DNA of 64,000 nucleotides from Bacillota bacterium (lineage in GTDB: Bacteria; Bacillota; UBA4882; UBA8346), in contig JAEYRN010000100.1 in assembly GCA_023435565.1 (NCBI GenBank), positions 48,322-112,321 on the forward strand, given 5' to 3'. Under the pieces are notes generated by a model. It worked only from the letters and a program-made list of their open reading frames with translations, was not told where the DNA came from and did no database searches. The translations under genes and the position numbers were made by a program. The number at the start of each line of letters is the position of its first letter. The first letter of the stretch is position 1. Shown here one piece after another: positions 9,986-20,611 of this stretch.

Positions 9986-12018
9986 GGGTGACAAATTCCA
10001 AAAAGAATACAATATTTAGCACAATTTTTAATATTATTGGTAAAAACGTCCGAATTAATATTATCTTTATACATAATTTTGTGTGTATATTAGCCGCAGT
10101 CATATTCTATCCAGTCATTCCTATTATCTTAAATTATCCTCCGGTTTCTAACGCATTTGACTTAAAGATGGTCGGCTATACTTATTCGGGACAGTATTTT
10201 AGTATTGTTGCAGTTCTTGCTGTATTGGGATCCGGTATTTTATGGCTAATACTTAAAGACATCGATAATACTGGGAATAAGGATGAAATTTCTCAAGCTG
10301 TTAAGAAAAAATATCTTAATCTTCCTTATCAAATTTATATACTACAAATTTCATTATCAATGGTCTTTATTACTGTTCCATTAGTAAATTCTTTATTTCA
10401 TTTTAGTGACCATTTATATATTTTTTTAATAATAAAACTTTTTATTATTCTTTTTACATATAATTCCCTAGTTGCAATAATGACGTTAGTATTTTCGAAA
10501 AGGATTTTTTCAAAAATTTTACTAAAAACATATCTTAATGAAAAATTAGGTATTAGAATAGGTATAAAAAATAAGTTTTTTTTATATGTTGTGCCAATGC
10601 TTGTAGTAGCTATTCTTTTTACTTCATTAGTCGGGTATTCAAGACTTATCAAAGAAAAAGGGAATTTACTTTTTGATTTATATAAAAATAAACTTGTTCA
10701 GGGTTTTAATTCATATAATGATTTTAGTGATGCTAACGAAGTCCAAAAAAAACTAAGGAATTTATTCGCTGGTAATAGTGAAATTGAATGTTTTGCGATT
10801 AATCCAGAGGGTGAGTTATTTATAGAAAAGAAGGATTCTTTAAGTAAGTATTTTATTGGTTATTTAAATGAATTATCAAATTTACATAATGGACGAATTT
10901 ATGATTCAACCGGTGAAATTCAAGGGGTAATGATTAAAGTAGATAATTGGAAGGTTGGAATCAAATATAAAGTTGTTTCCAAAGAAATAATTTCATTCTT
11001 TTTGATGAGCTTTTTTGTTCTACTTTGTATTAACATTTTTATCCTATCATATTTTTCGAAGTCTATTTCTGATGATATTTCACTTGTCGCTCATAACCTA
11101 AACGATCTTGCCGAAGGCGGGAAAATTGATCTCGATAAAAAAATCCCCGTCACCTCTAATGATGAAATCGGAGATCTGGTAATCGCCTTTAATAAAATAC
11201 AGGACCTTGAGAAAGAAAATATCAGAAAACTAAAAGAGCGTCATGAAATGTTAATTCAAAGCGAACGGTTGGCTGCCTTGGGGCAGATGATCGGCGGGAT
11301 TGCTCATAATCTTAAGACGCCTATTGTTTCAATCTCGGGAGGTACCGAAGCTTTAAAAGATCTTATTAATGAATATCAAGATTCGGTCGATGATTTAAGT
11401 GTGACTAAAGAGGACCACCGGGAAATAGCCGGAGAGATGCTCGACTGGGTCAAGGAGATTAGGTCGCACTGCGCTTATATGTCTGATATTATTTCGGCTG
11501 TTAAAGAACAAGCGGTGCAAATGAACTATTCCTCGGGCTTTGGGTTCACCTTGGAAGAATTGATTAAACGCATTGATATTTTAATGAAATATGAATTAAA
11601 AAAATATAACTGCCGAATGGAAATGGATATTCAAGTCGATATCCAGACTGAGATCCAGGGTGAATTGAATAATCTAGTGCAGGTATTTAATAACCTAATT
11701 ATCAACGCCATCCATGCTTATGATGGTCGAGGGGGAAAGATCGACTTAAGAATTACCCGGAATCAAAAAGGGGATTTGGAATTTGGAATCAAAGATTACG
11801 GTAAGGGCATGGCCCAGGAAGTCCGGGAACGTCTCTTTAAGGAGATGGTTACTACTAAAGGGACTAAAGGGACCGGGATGGGATTATATATGTCTTATTT
11901 GACTATAAAGGGCAAGTTTGGAGGGACTATCCGGTTTGAATCGGAGGAAGGCAAGGGGACTGCTTTTTATCTAACGGTGCCGGTTGCCAATAGCCGGACC
12001 GACGCGGAGGTGTCATAA
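9982..12018 (+). CDS. Six-TM sensor histidine kinase coupled to the NRPS
   Basis: A membrane histidine kinase of 678 residues. Hydrophobic segments lie at about 33-50, 72-92, 116-134, 145-170, 199-220 and 337-358. The ~115 residues between the last two form an extracytoplasmic, Cache/PAS-like sensor. A HAMP-like region follows (about 358-410), then the H-box GGIAHNLKTPIV with His442. The ATPase domain has its N-box around NNLIINAIHAY, G1 DYGKGM and G2 GTGMGLY. The start overlaps the NRPS stop by four bases, implying translational coupling and matched expression. The likely partner is the receiver/HD-GYP protein seven bases downstream. The ligand is unknown, and the NRPS product is an obvious candidate. 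It is paralogous to the kinase at 13745. Confidence 0.9.
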   Translation: MRVTNSKKNTIFSTIFNIIGKNVRINIIFIHNFVCILAAVIFYPVIPIILNYPPVSNAFDLKMVGYTYSGQYFSIVAVLAVLGSGILWLILKDIDNTGNKDEISQAVKKKYLNLPYQIYILQISLSMVFITVPLVNSLFHFSDHLYIFLIIKLFIILFTYNSLVAIMTLVFSKRIFSKILLKTYLNEKLGIRIGIKNKFFLYVVPMLVVAILFTSLVGYSRLIKEKGNLLFDLYKNKLVQGFNSYNDFSDANEVQKKLRNLFAGNSEIECFAINPEGELFIEKKDSLSKYFIGYLNELSNLHNGRIYDSTGEIQGVMIKVDNWKVGIKYKVVSKEIISFFLMSFFVLLCINIFILSYFSKSISDDISLVAHNLNDLAEGGKIDLDKKIPVTSNDEIGDLVIAFNKIQDLEKENIRKLKERHEMLIQSERLAALGQMIGGIAHNLKTPIVSISGGTEALKDLINEYQDSVDDLSVTKEDHREIAGEMLDWVKEIRSHCAYMSDIISAVKEQAVQMNYSSGFGFTLEELIKRIDILMKYELKKYNCRMEMDIQVDIQTEIQGELNNLVQVFNNLIINAIHAYDGRGGKIDLRITRNQKGDLEFGIKDYGKGMAQEVRERLFKEMVTTKGTKGTGMGLYMSYLTIKGKFGGTIRFESEEGKGTAFYLTVPVANSRTDAEVS

Positions 12019-12024
12019 TCCTAA

Positions 12025-13533
12025 ATGCGGCGGCGTCAAAATAATCCGTCTTCAGCCTATCGTATTTTACTCGTGGATGATGAACCCGGAATAATTAAAT
12101 CGCTTGAGGTTTTAATGAAGCGTATCGGATACTATTTTAAAGGTGAAACCGATCCGCTCAAAGCCATTGAAACTATCCGAGATGAGCATTATGACATGGT
12201 CGTATTGGATTACATTATGCAACCATTGCATGGCGACAAGGTAGTCGAAAAAATCCGAGAGTTCAACCAGGATATATACATTCTACTATTAACCGGCCAT
12301 AAAGACTTGGCCCCTCCGCTTGAAACCATCAAAAAACTTGCCATCCAAGGTTATTGTGAGAAAAGCGACAAATTCGATCAGTTATTGTTACTAATCGAAT
12401 CAGGCATTAAGTCAATTTCTCAAATTCAAACCATTAAACAATTCCAGGAGGGACTTAACCGGATTTTAAAAGCAGTACCGAAAATTTATCAATTGCAATC
12501 AATCGATGGAATTTTGGAAGAGATCCTGGTAGGAATTATGCCACTGGTAAATAGTAAAAATGCCTTTATTTTAGTCGACGATATCACAAACGTTTCCGTA
12601 AAACCTAATATTATATTTAAGGGTATTGGCGAATATAATACGGATTTAGAGGATTTTTTCACCAAAATGAATCCGACTTTGATGGAGCAGACCGGTTTTG
12701 CCAGGGTAGCCAAACAGAACGTTATATTGGATCAGGGAATAATTTTACCTTTAATGGACGGACTTCAAAATACATTAGGTGTTGTTTATGTTGAAAGTAA
12801 GGATTTGAAAGAGGGAGTAAGATTATTGGAAATTTTCGCCAGCCAGGCGGCTTCGGCATTAAATAATGCATTCCTCCATTCATTAGTAAATATTAAGAAT
12901 GAGGAGTTAAACAGGACCTACGATGAACTACGTACTAGATATATTGATACCATTGAAGTGCTCCGTTTAACGGTTGACGCCAAGGACGTTTACACCAAGG
13001 GCCATTCGGACCGGGTAGCATACCTGGCTGTAAAAATCGGCAAACAGTTTAATATGTCCCCAAAAGAATTGGAGATCTTAAAATTGGGCGGTATTTTTCA
13101 TGATATTGGTAAAATCGGGACAACTGATGATATTTTACTAAAATCAGGAGCCTTGGATTCTAAGGAATATCTAGAGATAAAAAAACATCCAATCAAGGGG
13201 GCGCATATTCTTTCAGCGGTATCGATGTTTAAAGAAGTAGTCCCATTAGTCCGTTACCATCATGAACGGGTTGACGGGAACGGTTATCCCGATGGTTTGA
13301 AGGGAGAAAAAATCCCGTTCCTGGCGCGAATTTTGTCGGTGGCGGACGCCTATGACGCGATGACGTCGGATCGACAATATCGTTCCAAACTTGATGCGGA
13401 AGAGGCTAAAAAACAATTGCTCAAAGGAAGAGGAATACAATTTGATACGGCAGTTGTAGATAAATTTTTAGATGTATTGGATGATATTGAAACCAGTGAA
13501 GCTGAAATTGCCGCTACTCTTGAGCTGAGATAA
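12025..13533 (+). CDS. Response regulator with HD-GYP cyclic-di-GMP phosphodiesterase domain
   Basis: A 502-residue protein with an N-terminal receiver domain (LLVDDEPG start; phosphoacceptor Asp62 in VVLDYIM; Thr in LLTGH; Lys in CEKSD). A middle region of ~170 residues is GAF-like. The C-terminal HD-GYP domain has H359-D360 in HDIGKIG, then HHERVDGNGYPDGL from 412 with the GYP triad at 420-422, then ADAYDAMTSDR. HD-GYP enzymes of this class hydrolyse cyclic-di-GMP. Metal-binding residues look intact, so activity is expected. It sits seven bases after the kinase, preceded by GGAGGTG, in the same operon as the PilZ-NRPS. That suggests the kinase controls the local cyclic-di-GMP signal the NRPS would read. 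Confidence 0.92.
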   Translation: MRRRQNNPSSAYRILLVDDEPGIIKSLEVLMKRIGYYFKGETDPLKAIETIRDEHYDMVVLDYIMQPLHGDKVVEKIREFNQDIYILLLTGHKDLAPPLETIKKLAIQGYCEKSDKFDQLLLLIESGIKSISQIQTIKQFQEGLNRILKAVPKIYQLQSIDGILEEILVGIMPLVNSKNAFILVDDITNVSVKPNIIFKGIGEYNTDLEDFFTKMNPTLMEQTGFARVAKQNVILDQGIILPLMDGLQNTLGVVYVESKDLKEGVRLLEIFASQAASALNNAFLHSLVNIKNEELNRTYDELRTRYIDTIEVLRLTVDAKDVYTKGHSDRVAYLAVKIGKQFNMSPKELEILKLGGIFHDIGKIGTTDDILLKSGALDSKEYLEIKKHPIKGAHILSAVSMFKEVVPLVRYHHERVDGNGYPDGLKGEKIPFLARILSVADAYDAMTSDRQYRSKLDAEEAKKQLLKGRGIQFDTAVVDKFLDVLDDIETSEAEIAATLELR

Positions 13534-13562
13534 CTGTTTAATATAAGTTATTAATATTAATA

Positions 13563-13585
13563 AAACCCATAAAAGGGTTTTTTTG
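13563..13585 (+). terminator. Intrinsic terminator after the HD-GYP gene
   Basis: AAACCC, a six-base loop, GGGTTT and a T-run. It ends the first NRPS operon, so the second kinase/NRPS unit probably has its own promoter within 13590-13740, although no clear -35/-10 pair is evident there. Confidence 0.75.
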
Positions 13586-13744
13586 TTTTGAGTGGATTAT
13601 AATCAATAAAAGGAGGAGTTTAAAGAATACTGACTAATATTTAATATTATTGGAATTGATTTGAAAATAAGCCATAAATTATTTGCTAATTAACATCAAG
13701 AACAAATATGTATAAGGATCGTACAAAAGTGGAGAGTTTGTTTG

Positions 13745-15763
13745 ATGAAAAAAAATAAGCAAAAAAAGGAACGAAATTTAAATATATTTAGCAGCTATAT
13801 TTTAATTATTGTGGTTATGGGATTAATATTTTATCCGTTATTTCCACTTCTGCTTAACTATCCACCCGGTTCGATTAATACCCAATTTGACACTGAGTTT
13901 TCAAAAATTCCTTATTATCAGCAATATTTTATTGTAATAATTTTTATTATAATAATTGGATATATTTGTTTCAAATGTGCATTTAAAGGAGTTGATAAAT
14001 GGCAACATATCAACAAGAGTCTAGAAAAAAACGATATTAATCAAATCAGATTAATTCGAAAAAAAAGTTTCAAAATTCCACACCTTGTATTTTTATTACA
14101 AGTAATAATTCCTGTAGTTTTAGTTGGGATTTTATTTATACTTTTAGGATTTTTAAAAATAGATGATGTTAAATTTTTTCTACTTTTAACAGTAGGAATG
14201 ACTTTTACAAGTGTAGTCTCCTACCTTATTTCTAAAAAATATTTCCGACAAGTATTAAAAATCACCTATACGGATGATTCCGAAATTAAAACAAGCCGGA
14301 TTGGATTACAATTAAAAATTGTTATACAAATATTCCCTTTGTTCCTTTTTTCCTTTTTATTTTTAGTTTTAGTAGGACAATCGGGTATCATTAAAGAAAA
14401 AGGGGATGCGTTATTCAAGAGTAATCAGCAAAAACTCAGATTGTTTATTAAGGAAGACATTTTTATCGAAAGTAAAGAACAAATAGAACAATTCTTTCAC
14501 ATTATAAAATCTGATAATAAAAATGATATCATTTTTTACATAGATCCATCCGGTGTATATCAAACTAGTGATAATTCTAAGTTAAGTAAGTTTTTTCTCA
14601 AGTATACTAAGGAACTCGCTATAATAAATAATGGACATACTTATGATTACTACGGTTCAAATATTCAGGGTGCAATTGTTAAATTACGGGGATTAGATGG
14701 GGACTGGATCGTGGGAATTCAATATGTCGTTACTTCACCAAAAACAACGACTATGATCATTATTAGTTTTCTAATATTATCTCTTTTTGCAATTCTAGTT
14801 ATATTATATTTTGGAAAAACAATTGCCGACGATATTGCTTTAATTGCTACAGGCCTTATGGAAATTGCGGAAGGAGATGAAGCTGAATTAAATAATAAGA
14901 TACCCGTTACTTCAAGCGATGAAATTGGTGATTTGGCAATTGCTTTTAATAAAGTTCAAGTACGTGAAAAAAGGTATATTCAAGATATAAAAAATCAACA
15001 AAATGTAATAGTTGAGCGGGAGAAGTTAGCCTCATTAGGACAAATGATTAGCGGTATCACTCATAACCTAAAGACACCCATAGTCTCACTGTCGGTTGCG
15101 ATTAAGTCATTACAGGACTTGGTCACCGAATACCGGATGTCAGTAAGCGATCAAAGGGTAACCGAGGAAGACCATTATGAAATAGCTTCAGAAATGGAGT
15201 CATGGCTTAATGAGATGGCGCCGTACTGCGACTATATGGCTGATGTTTTATCAACCGTTAAAGGACAGATTATACAAGGAAAACCAACTTTGAAAGAAGA
15301 TTTTACCTTAAAGGAATTAATAAAACGGGTTGAAATTATCACCCATTATGAATTGACCAAATCTAATTGCTTAATTCATTATGACGTCAAGGCTGATTTG
15401 GACCTGCATATGCCTGGGGAAATAAGTGATCTGGTTCAAGTGTTGGAAAATATAATATCCAACTCAATTCAGGCTTATCAAGGCAAGGGGGGGGAGATTG
15501 AATTTAAGGTTATTACCAATGGTGGTTTCCTTGAATTTTTAATTAAAGACACCGGAAGTGGAATCCCGGAAAATATTCAAATAAAATTATTTAAAGAGAT
15601 AATAACCACTAAAGGTAAAAAAGGCACCGGATTAGGCTTGTATATCTCTTCAGCAATTATCAGAGGAAAATTCAATGGAAAAATTTGGTTTGAATCAAAT
15701 TTAAGAAATGGTACGGCCTTTCATATTCTAATTCCATTGCTTGAAACTAAAAAAGAAACCTAG
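13745..15763 (+). CDS. Six-TM sensor histidine kinase, second unit
   Basis: A 672-residue paralogue of the kinase at 9982. It has the same N-terminal signature (FYPxxPxxLNYPP) and the same order of five hydrophobic segments, an extracytoplasmic sensor region, a sixth segment, a HAMP-like region, a catalytic H-box GITHNLKTPIV and an ATPase domain with DTGSGIP and GTGLGLY. The ATG at 13745 is preferred over a TTG one codon earlier because GGAGAG lies eight bases upstream. The sensor regions of the two kinases are clearly more divergent than the catalytic halves, as expected if they detect different ligands. It probably partners with the LuxR-type regulator at 20612 beyond the second NRPS. The phosphotransfer partner is inferred from position only. 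Confidence 0.88.
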   Translation: MKKNKQKKERNLNIFSSYILIIVVMGLIFYPLFPLLLNYPPGSINTQFDTEFSKIPYYQQYFIVIIFIIIIGYICFKCAFKGVDKWQHINKSLEKNDINQIRLIRKKSFKIPHLVFLLQVIIPVVLVGILFILLGFLKIDDVKFFLLLTVGMTFTSVVSYLISKKYFRQVLKITYTDDSEIKTSRIGLQLKIVIQIFPLFLFSFLFLVLVGQSGIIKEKGDALFKSNQQKLRLFIKEDIFIESKEQIEQFFHIIKSDNKNDIIFYIDPSGVYQTSDNSKLSKFFLKYTKELAIINNGHTYDYYGSNIQGAIVKLRGLDGDWIVGIQYVVTSPKTTTMIIISFLILSLFAILVILYFGKTIADDIALIATGLMEIAEGDEAELNNKIPVTSSDEIGDLAIAFNKVQVREKRYIQDIKNQQNVIVEREKLASLGQMISGITHNLKTPIVSLSVAIKSLQDLVTEYRMSVSDQRVTEEDHYEIASEMESWLNEMAPYCDYMADVLSTVKGQIIQGKPTLKEDFTLKELIKRVEIITHYELTKSNCLIHYDVKADLDLHMPGEISDLVQVLENIISNSIQAYQGKGGEIEFKVITNGGFLEFLIKDTGSGIPENIQIKLFKEIITTKGKKGTGLGLYISSAIIRGKFNGKIWFESNLRNGTAFHILIPLLETKKET

Positions 15764-15913
15764 CAGTATTGGCAGTAAGTAGGGAATGTCGGAGTAAATT
15801 TTTGTTAATTAGGTATAAAGAAACCGGTTAGAGTTACCGAATAATTAATTGAACGAATATTATGTATACTAAAATAAGATTTTACCTTTATATTCAAAAA
15901 ATGGTTTACATAG

Positions 15914-15946
15914 TCGTCCAAGTCAACACCCTGTTGACTTGGACGA
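15914..15946. repeat. Perfect palindromic element of the TCGTCCA family
   Basis: Fifteen-base perfect arms (TCGTCCAAGTCAACA and its complement) surround a CCC loop. Related elements occur at 39258-39300 and 57999-58080, both starting at a stop codon. Here it lies 150 bases after the kinase stop in the 315-base gap 15764-16078, which otherwise shows no gene. It could terminate transcription or be a small mobile palindrome. Confidence 0.7.
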
Positions 15947-16078
15947 ACGATATAGTTGATTGCCCAATGTTGCTAATTTCTTTAAAAGAGGGAACTCGAA
16001 TTATATTACTGAAGAGGGGGGGTAATTTTTGAGGATATATAAAAACAACCAGCAAATTGTTGAAAAAAAAAAGAGGAT

Positions 16079-16255
16079 ATGACTCAAGAAAATATTGATT
16101 ATAAAACAATTTTTGAAAACATTAAGAATTTTTTAGTTTTTAAAATAAGTGTTACTCACAATTTAAATGATCGTTTAGCTTATTTGGATATCTTGGATTA
16201 TATGGGACGAATCCAGTTAGAAGCTAAAGAATTAAAATTGGGAGGTAAAAAATGA
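16079..16255 (+). CDS. 58-residue protein coupled to the second NRPS
   Basis: The ORF starts at an ATG preceded by AAAGAGG and encodes MTQENIDYKTIFENIKNF followed by a mostly helical, charged sequence ending KLGGKK. Its TGA overlaps the NRPS ATG at 16252 (ATGA), the same coupling seen between the first NRPS and its kinase. The size and position recall an MbtH helper or a stand-alone carrier protein. However, the conserved MbtH Trp/Pro residues and a carrier-type GxDS are both absent, so neither assignment holds. It may mainly carry the coupled ribosome site GGGAGG for the NRPS. Unknown function. Confidence 0.55.
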   Translation: MTQENIDYKTIFENIKNFLVFKISVTHNLNDRLAYLDILDYMGRIQLEAKELKLGGKK

Positions 16256-19200
16256 AAATATATTATCCTCTAACATATGCCCAAAAATTAATTTGGAACG
16301 TTGAAAAATTCGTTTTCAACACAAGTATCAATAATATCGCTGCTACTTTACTATTTAGTGAAGATATTGATTTTAATATTCTTGAGCAGGCAATCAATTT
16401 ACTAGTAAAAAAAACGATGCGTTTAAAATTCGAATAACAATTCAAAATGGTGAACCTGTTCAATACTTCTCCGATGAGCAATACTATTCACTGGAATATC
16501 TTGATTTAACATTGGAGAAAGATAAACAAAATTTTTTTGAGTTTCAAAAACAGTTAACTGAAAAACCGTTTTCATTGCTTGAGTCTCCTCTTTTCTATGG
16601 AGCATATATAAAAACAACTAAGGGAAACGCTTTATATTTTAAACAACATCATTTAATAACCGATGCTTGGTCCGTAATATTGACCGGGAATCGAATATTA
16701 AAATACTATTTGTTACTTAAGAAGAATGAAGATGTTGAGAATGTTAAAGAGCCTTCGTTCTTTAGTTATTTTGAAGCTGAAAGGGATTATTTAAATTCAA
16801 AACGTTTAGAAAAAAATAGAGTTTTTTGGCAGAATAAAATAGAGTCATTACCAGATTTTATCTATCTTAAAAATAAGCCAATGCAACATTTTACCAAAGC
16901 AAAAAGAGTCAGTTTCAAAATACCTGCTCCAATAAGTTTAAAAATAAACCAATACAACCAAATATTTAACACCTCAATTTTAGTTTTATTTGCAGCTGCG
17001 TTCTCCATTTATATTTATAAAACTACCTCAAAAAAACTTATAGCCTTTGGTACTACCATTCTTAATCGGACTAATTTTAATCAGAAGAACATTATTGGGA
17101 TGTTTATAAATATGATCCCTATATATTTACAGGTTGATACAAATTTATCTTTTCAAGAGTTTTTAAATTATATAACATTGAATTGGAAGGATTATTTAGC
17201 TAATTCCCATTACCCACACAATTTAATTATGGAGGAATATCGTCAAAAACATAAAACAAAAGATAATTTATTTGACGTTACCATAAATTATCAAAATGCC
17301 GTCCACAATTACCCAGAAGGTTTTAATAAAATTAAAAGTTATTGGCATCCTTATGGATACCAGATAAATTCTTTAAATATTCATATTAATCACCGCGAAA
17401 AATTAAATCAATTTGTGATTGACTTTGATTATTTGGTTGAATTATTTACCGATAAGGAAATTGAGAAATTATTTTGTCATCTAATTAATATTCTTAAGGA
17501 CGCTTTAAAAAATCCTAATAAAACAATTACTTCATTGGATCTATTATCAAAAAAAGAAAAGAAACAATTAATTTACGGATTCAACAATTCTCAAAAAATA
17601 TATTCACGACAAAGTATTCTTAAACTATTTGAAAAACAGGCGCGGGAAAACCCGGATAATACGGCTTTAATTTTTGAAGATCGGCGGATGACATACCGGG
17701 AGTTGAATGAAAAAGCGAATCAAACAGCTTGGATGTTAATGAGCAAGGGAGTCAAACCAAATACAATTGTGGGGCTGTTGGTGAAACGGTCTTTGGAAAT
17801 GTTCATCGGCATTCTTGGGATTTTGAAAGCTGGTGGTGCTTATCTACCGATCGACCCTATTTATCCTCGAAAACGGGTCAAAGACATACTGGAAGATAGC
17901 AATTGTATGGTTTTGTTAACAACCAAATTCATTATCGGTAATACAACTTGGAATGGTGAGATTGTTATTTTTAATTCTGTTAGCAATAATGAAAACCGCA
18001 ACAATCCGATTTGTCGGAACCGGCCCCGGGATCTGGCGTATCTAATTTATACATCCGGTTCAACAGGGAAACCAAAAGGCGTAATGATCGAACACCATTC
18101 AATCGCAAATACGATACAATGGCGGATCAAATGTTATAAGTTTGGCCCCAAAGATGTTTTATTGCAGATACCTCCTTATAATTTCGATAGTTCGGTGGAG
18201 GATATTTTTTCATTTTTAAGTACCGGGGCTACGATTGTGGTAATCGATCAGGAGAAACGGCTCAATCTTAAATATCTAGGAAAATTAATCAATGAACACT
18301 GTGTTACCCATTTCTTAGCAACTCCTTTATTGTATAATGCTATGTTAGATGATATTCCCGACAAACTGGGTCACCTTACCAGTATCACCGTTGCGGGTGA
18401 AAGTGTAAGGATAAATATGGTAAAAAAACATTTTGCCAAACTACCCCAAGTAAAACTTTATAATGAATATGGGCCTACAGAAAACAGTGTTTGCTCAACG
18501 GTTCACCAGTTTACCGCTAATGATGAAGAAGTATTAATCGGTAAGCCGATTAGTAATTGCCGTTGTTATGTATTGAACCAGGACCGAAAACCCCAACCGG
18601 TCGGAATTCCGGGAGAGTTATATTTGGGAGGAGTGGGATTGGCTCGGGGATACATTAACAATCCGGAGTTAACCAAAGAAAAATTCATTTTCGAGCCCAC
18701 AATCAAAGAGATACTTTATAAAACCGGGGATCTTGTAAAATGGACTCCTGATGGTAATTTGCAGTTTATTGAGAGAATTGATAATCAGGTTAAAATTCGC
18801 GGTTTTCGGATTGAACTTGGAGAAATCGAGTATAATCTTTTAAAGCACCGGTCCATAAAAGAAACTGTGGTAGTAGCCGATGATAGCGACCCAAACCATA
18901 AGTGTCTCTGTGCATACTTTGTTTCTGATGCAAAGCTTACGGCCCTTGAGTTAAAGGATTTTTTGTCAAAGCGGTTGCCTGACTATATGATTCCGGCTTA
19001 CTTTATCCCTTTAAAAAACTTGCCTTTGAATGCTAATGGGAAGGTTGATAAGAAAGCGTTACCAGCGCCGGAACGCAATTTGGGACTGAGTTGGACTCCT
19101 CCGGAAAATGAAATTGAAGAGAAACTGGTAAAGGTCTGGCAGGAGGTTCTGGAGGTACCTAAAGTCGGGACTAATGATAACTTTTTTGAACTTGGCGGCG

Positions 19201-20585
19201 ATTCATTGTCCATTATCAGAATTATTACAATGATTTATGACGAACACTGGGAATTAACCGTCCAGGATTTTTACAAATTCAATACCATTAAGGAACTGGC
19301 TGCTTATATCAAATTTAATCAGCAAACTATAATAACCGATGCAGAGCGGAAAAAGGATACAGAAATTAAGATTAAACCTGATTTGAAGACCTTTCAAAGA
19401 CGATTACTCAAAGATACCGAGTTTTCCAAACCTAGATCCGTAAAAAACTTATTATTAACCGGCGCCACTGGATTTCTTGGCAGTCATATTCTTTTTGAAT
19501 TATTACAAATAGATGTTAAAATATATGTTTTGGTCAGGGGTATCAATAAAGAAGATGCCGAATCCCGCTTATATCAGCGTTTGGAGTATTACTTTCCTCA
19601 GTTGGAAAGGGATTTTATCAGCTCAAAATTAGTTATAGTCGTTGGTGATATTTCCAAAGAACGTTTCGGTTTATTGGAATCCGATTATCAACAATTACTA
19701 CAAATTATTGATACAGTAATTCATACTGCAGCATTGGTAAAACATTTTGGAGATTATCAAGAGTTTCAACGTATAAATATATTTGGGGTTAAAAATATAC
19801 TTGAATTTAGCAAATCTAAATATTTGGCACACATATCAACCACTAGCGTGGCCGGGGACTACACCAGGCAAAAGTATCAATATCGGGGTCTTTATTTTGA
19901 TGAAACGAGTCTTGATATCGGCCAGAATCTTGACGAAAACTATTATGTAAAGACCAAGTATGAGGCGGAAAAGTTCGTTTTCGATGAGATGAAGGAGGGT
20001 TTAAACGGAACAGTGATTCGAGTTGGTAATCTTACCGGAAGGTATTCGGATGGGATTTTTCAACCAAATATAAAAGAAAACAAGTTTTATCAAATACTCA
20101 AATCTTTAGTTGAACTTACCGTGATCCCGAATTCCATGGCTGAAACGGCCATTGAATTAACTCCGGTTGATTTATGCGGTAAGGCAATTAAAAAACTATT
20201 AATGGTGGAAGAGAGTAGCGGGAAGGTTTTTCACCTTATGAATCATAATCGCATCAAAATCAAAGATTTTGCTCAAATGCTTCTAAATTTAGGCTATAAA
20301 ATTGAATTGATTAAGGATCGTCTTTTTGAAAAGCATGTTCAAGATTTACTAAAAGACAAGAATAATTTCGACTCCCTTTTCGGGATTATCCCGGATTTAA
20401 AGAATGGTAAACTAAACTATAGTTCTTCTGTCGCAATTGATTCCCGATATTCGGTGGAGGCTTTGAGGCAAGTGGGCTTTACTTGGCCGCAAATTAACCC
20501 AACTTATATTAAAAAAATATTTAAACATATGCAATCAATCCATTTCATCAAGAGGGGTTTGAAGAATTACCGAAAGGTGCTTTAA
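16252..20585 (+). CDS. Nonribosomal peptide synthetase C-A-T-reductase, interrupted by a one-base frameshift
   Basis: A single-module NRPS. The first 61 residues (16252-16437) are the start of a condensation domain, and the rest reads in another frame from 16415 to 20585. The break is at an A8 tract (16407-16414). Adding one A gives VKKNDAFKIRI, which aligns with IEKNDGLRLRI of the paralogous first NRPS, and the frame then continues without stops. Further domains: HHLITDAWS near 16646, adenylation (TSGSTGKPKG near 18053), carrier Ser codon at 19203, and reductase with TGATGFLG near 19458 and YVKTK at 19944-19958. The adenylation pocket reads D-S-E-L-T-A-E-V-C, which I cannot assign securely; the VC ending hints at an aromatic residue. 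The cause may be transcriptional slippage, a sequencing error or real decay. All later catalytic motifs are intact, which argues against old decay. Confidence 0.88.
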
Positions 20586-20611
20586 AGCTCTAATTGAAAT
20601 GAGGGATAAAA

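Noticed and set aside
16079..16255. MbtH-like protein or free carrier protein
   Set aside because: The 58-residue sequence lacks the MbtH Trp/Pro signature and any GxDS phosphopantetheine site.
16252..20585. Calling the second NRPS a plain pseudogene
   Set aside because: Only one single-base break in a homopolymer is seen over 4.3 kb, and every catalytic motif after it is intact. Slippage or sequencing error is at least as likely.
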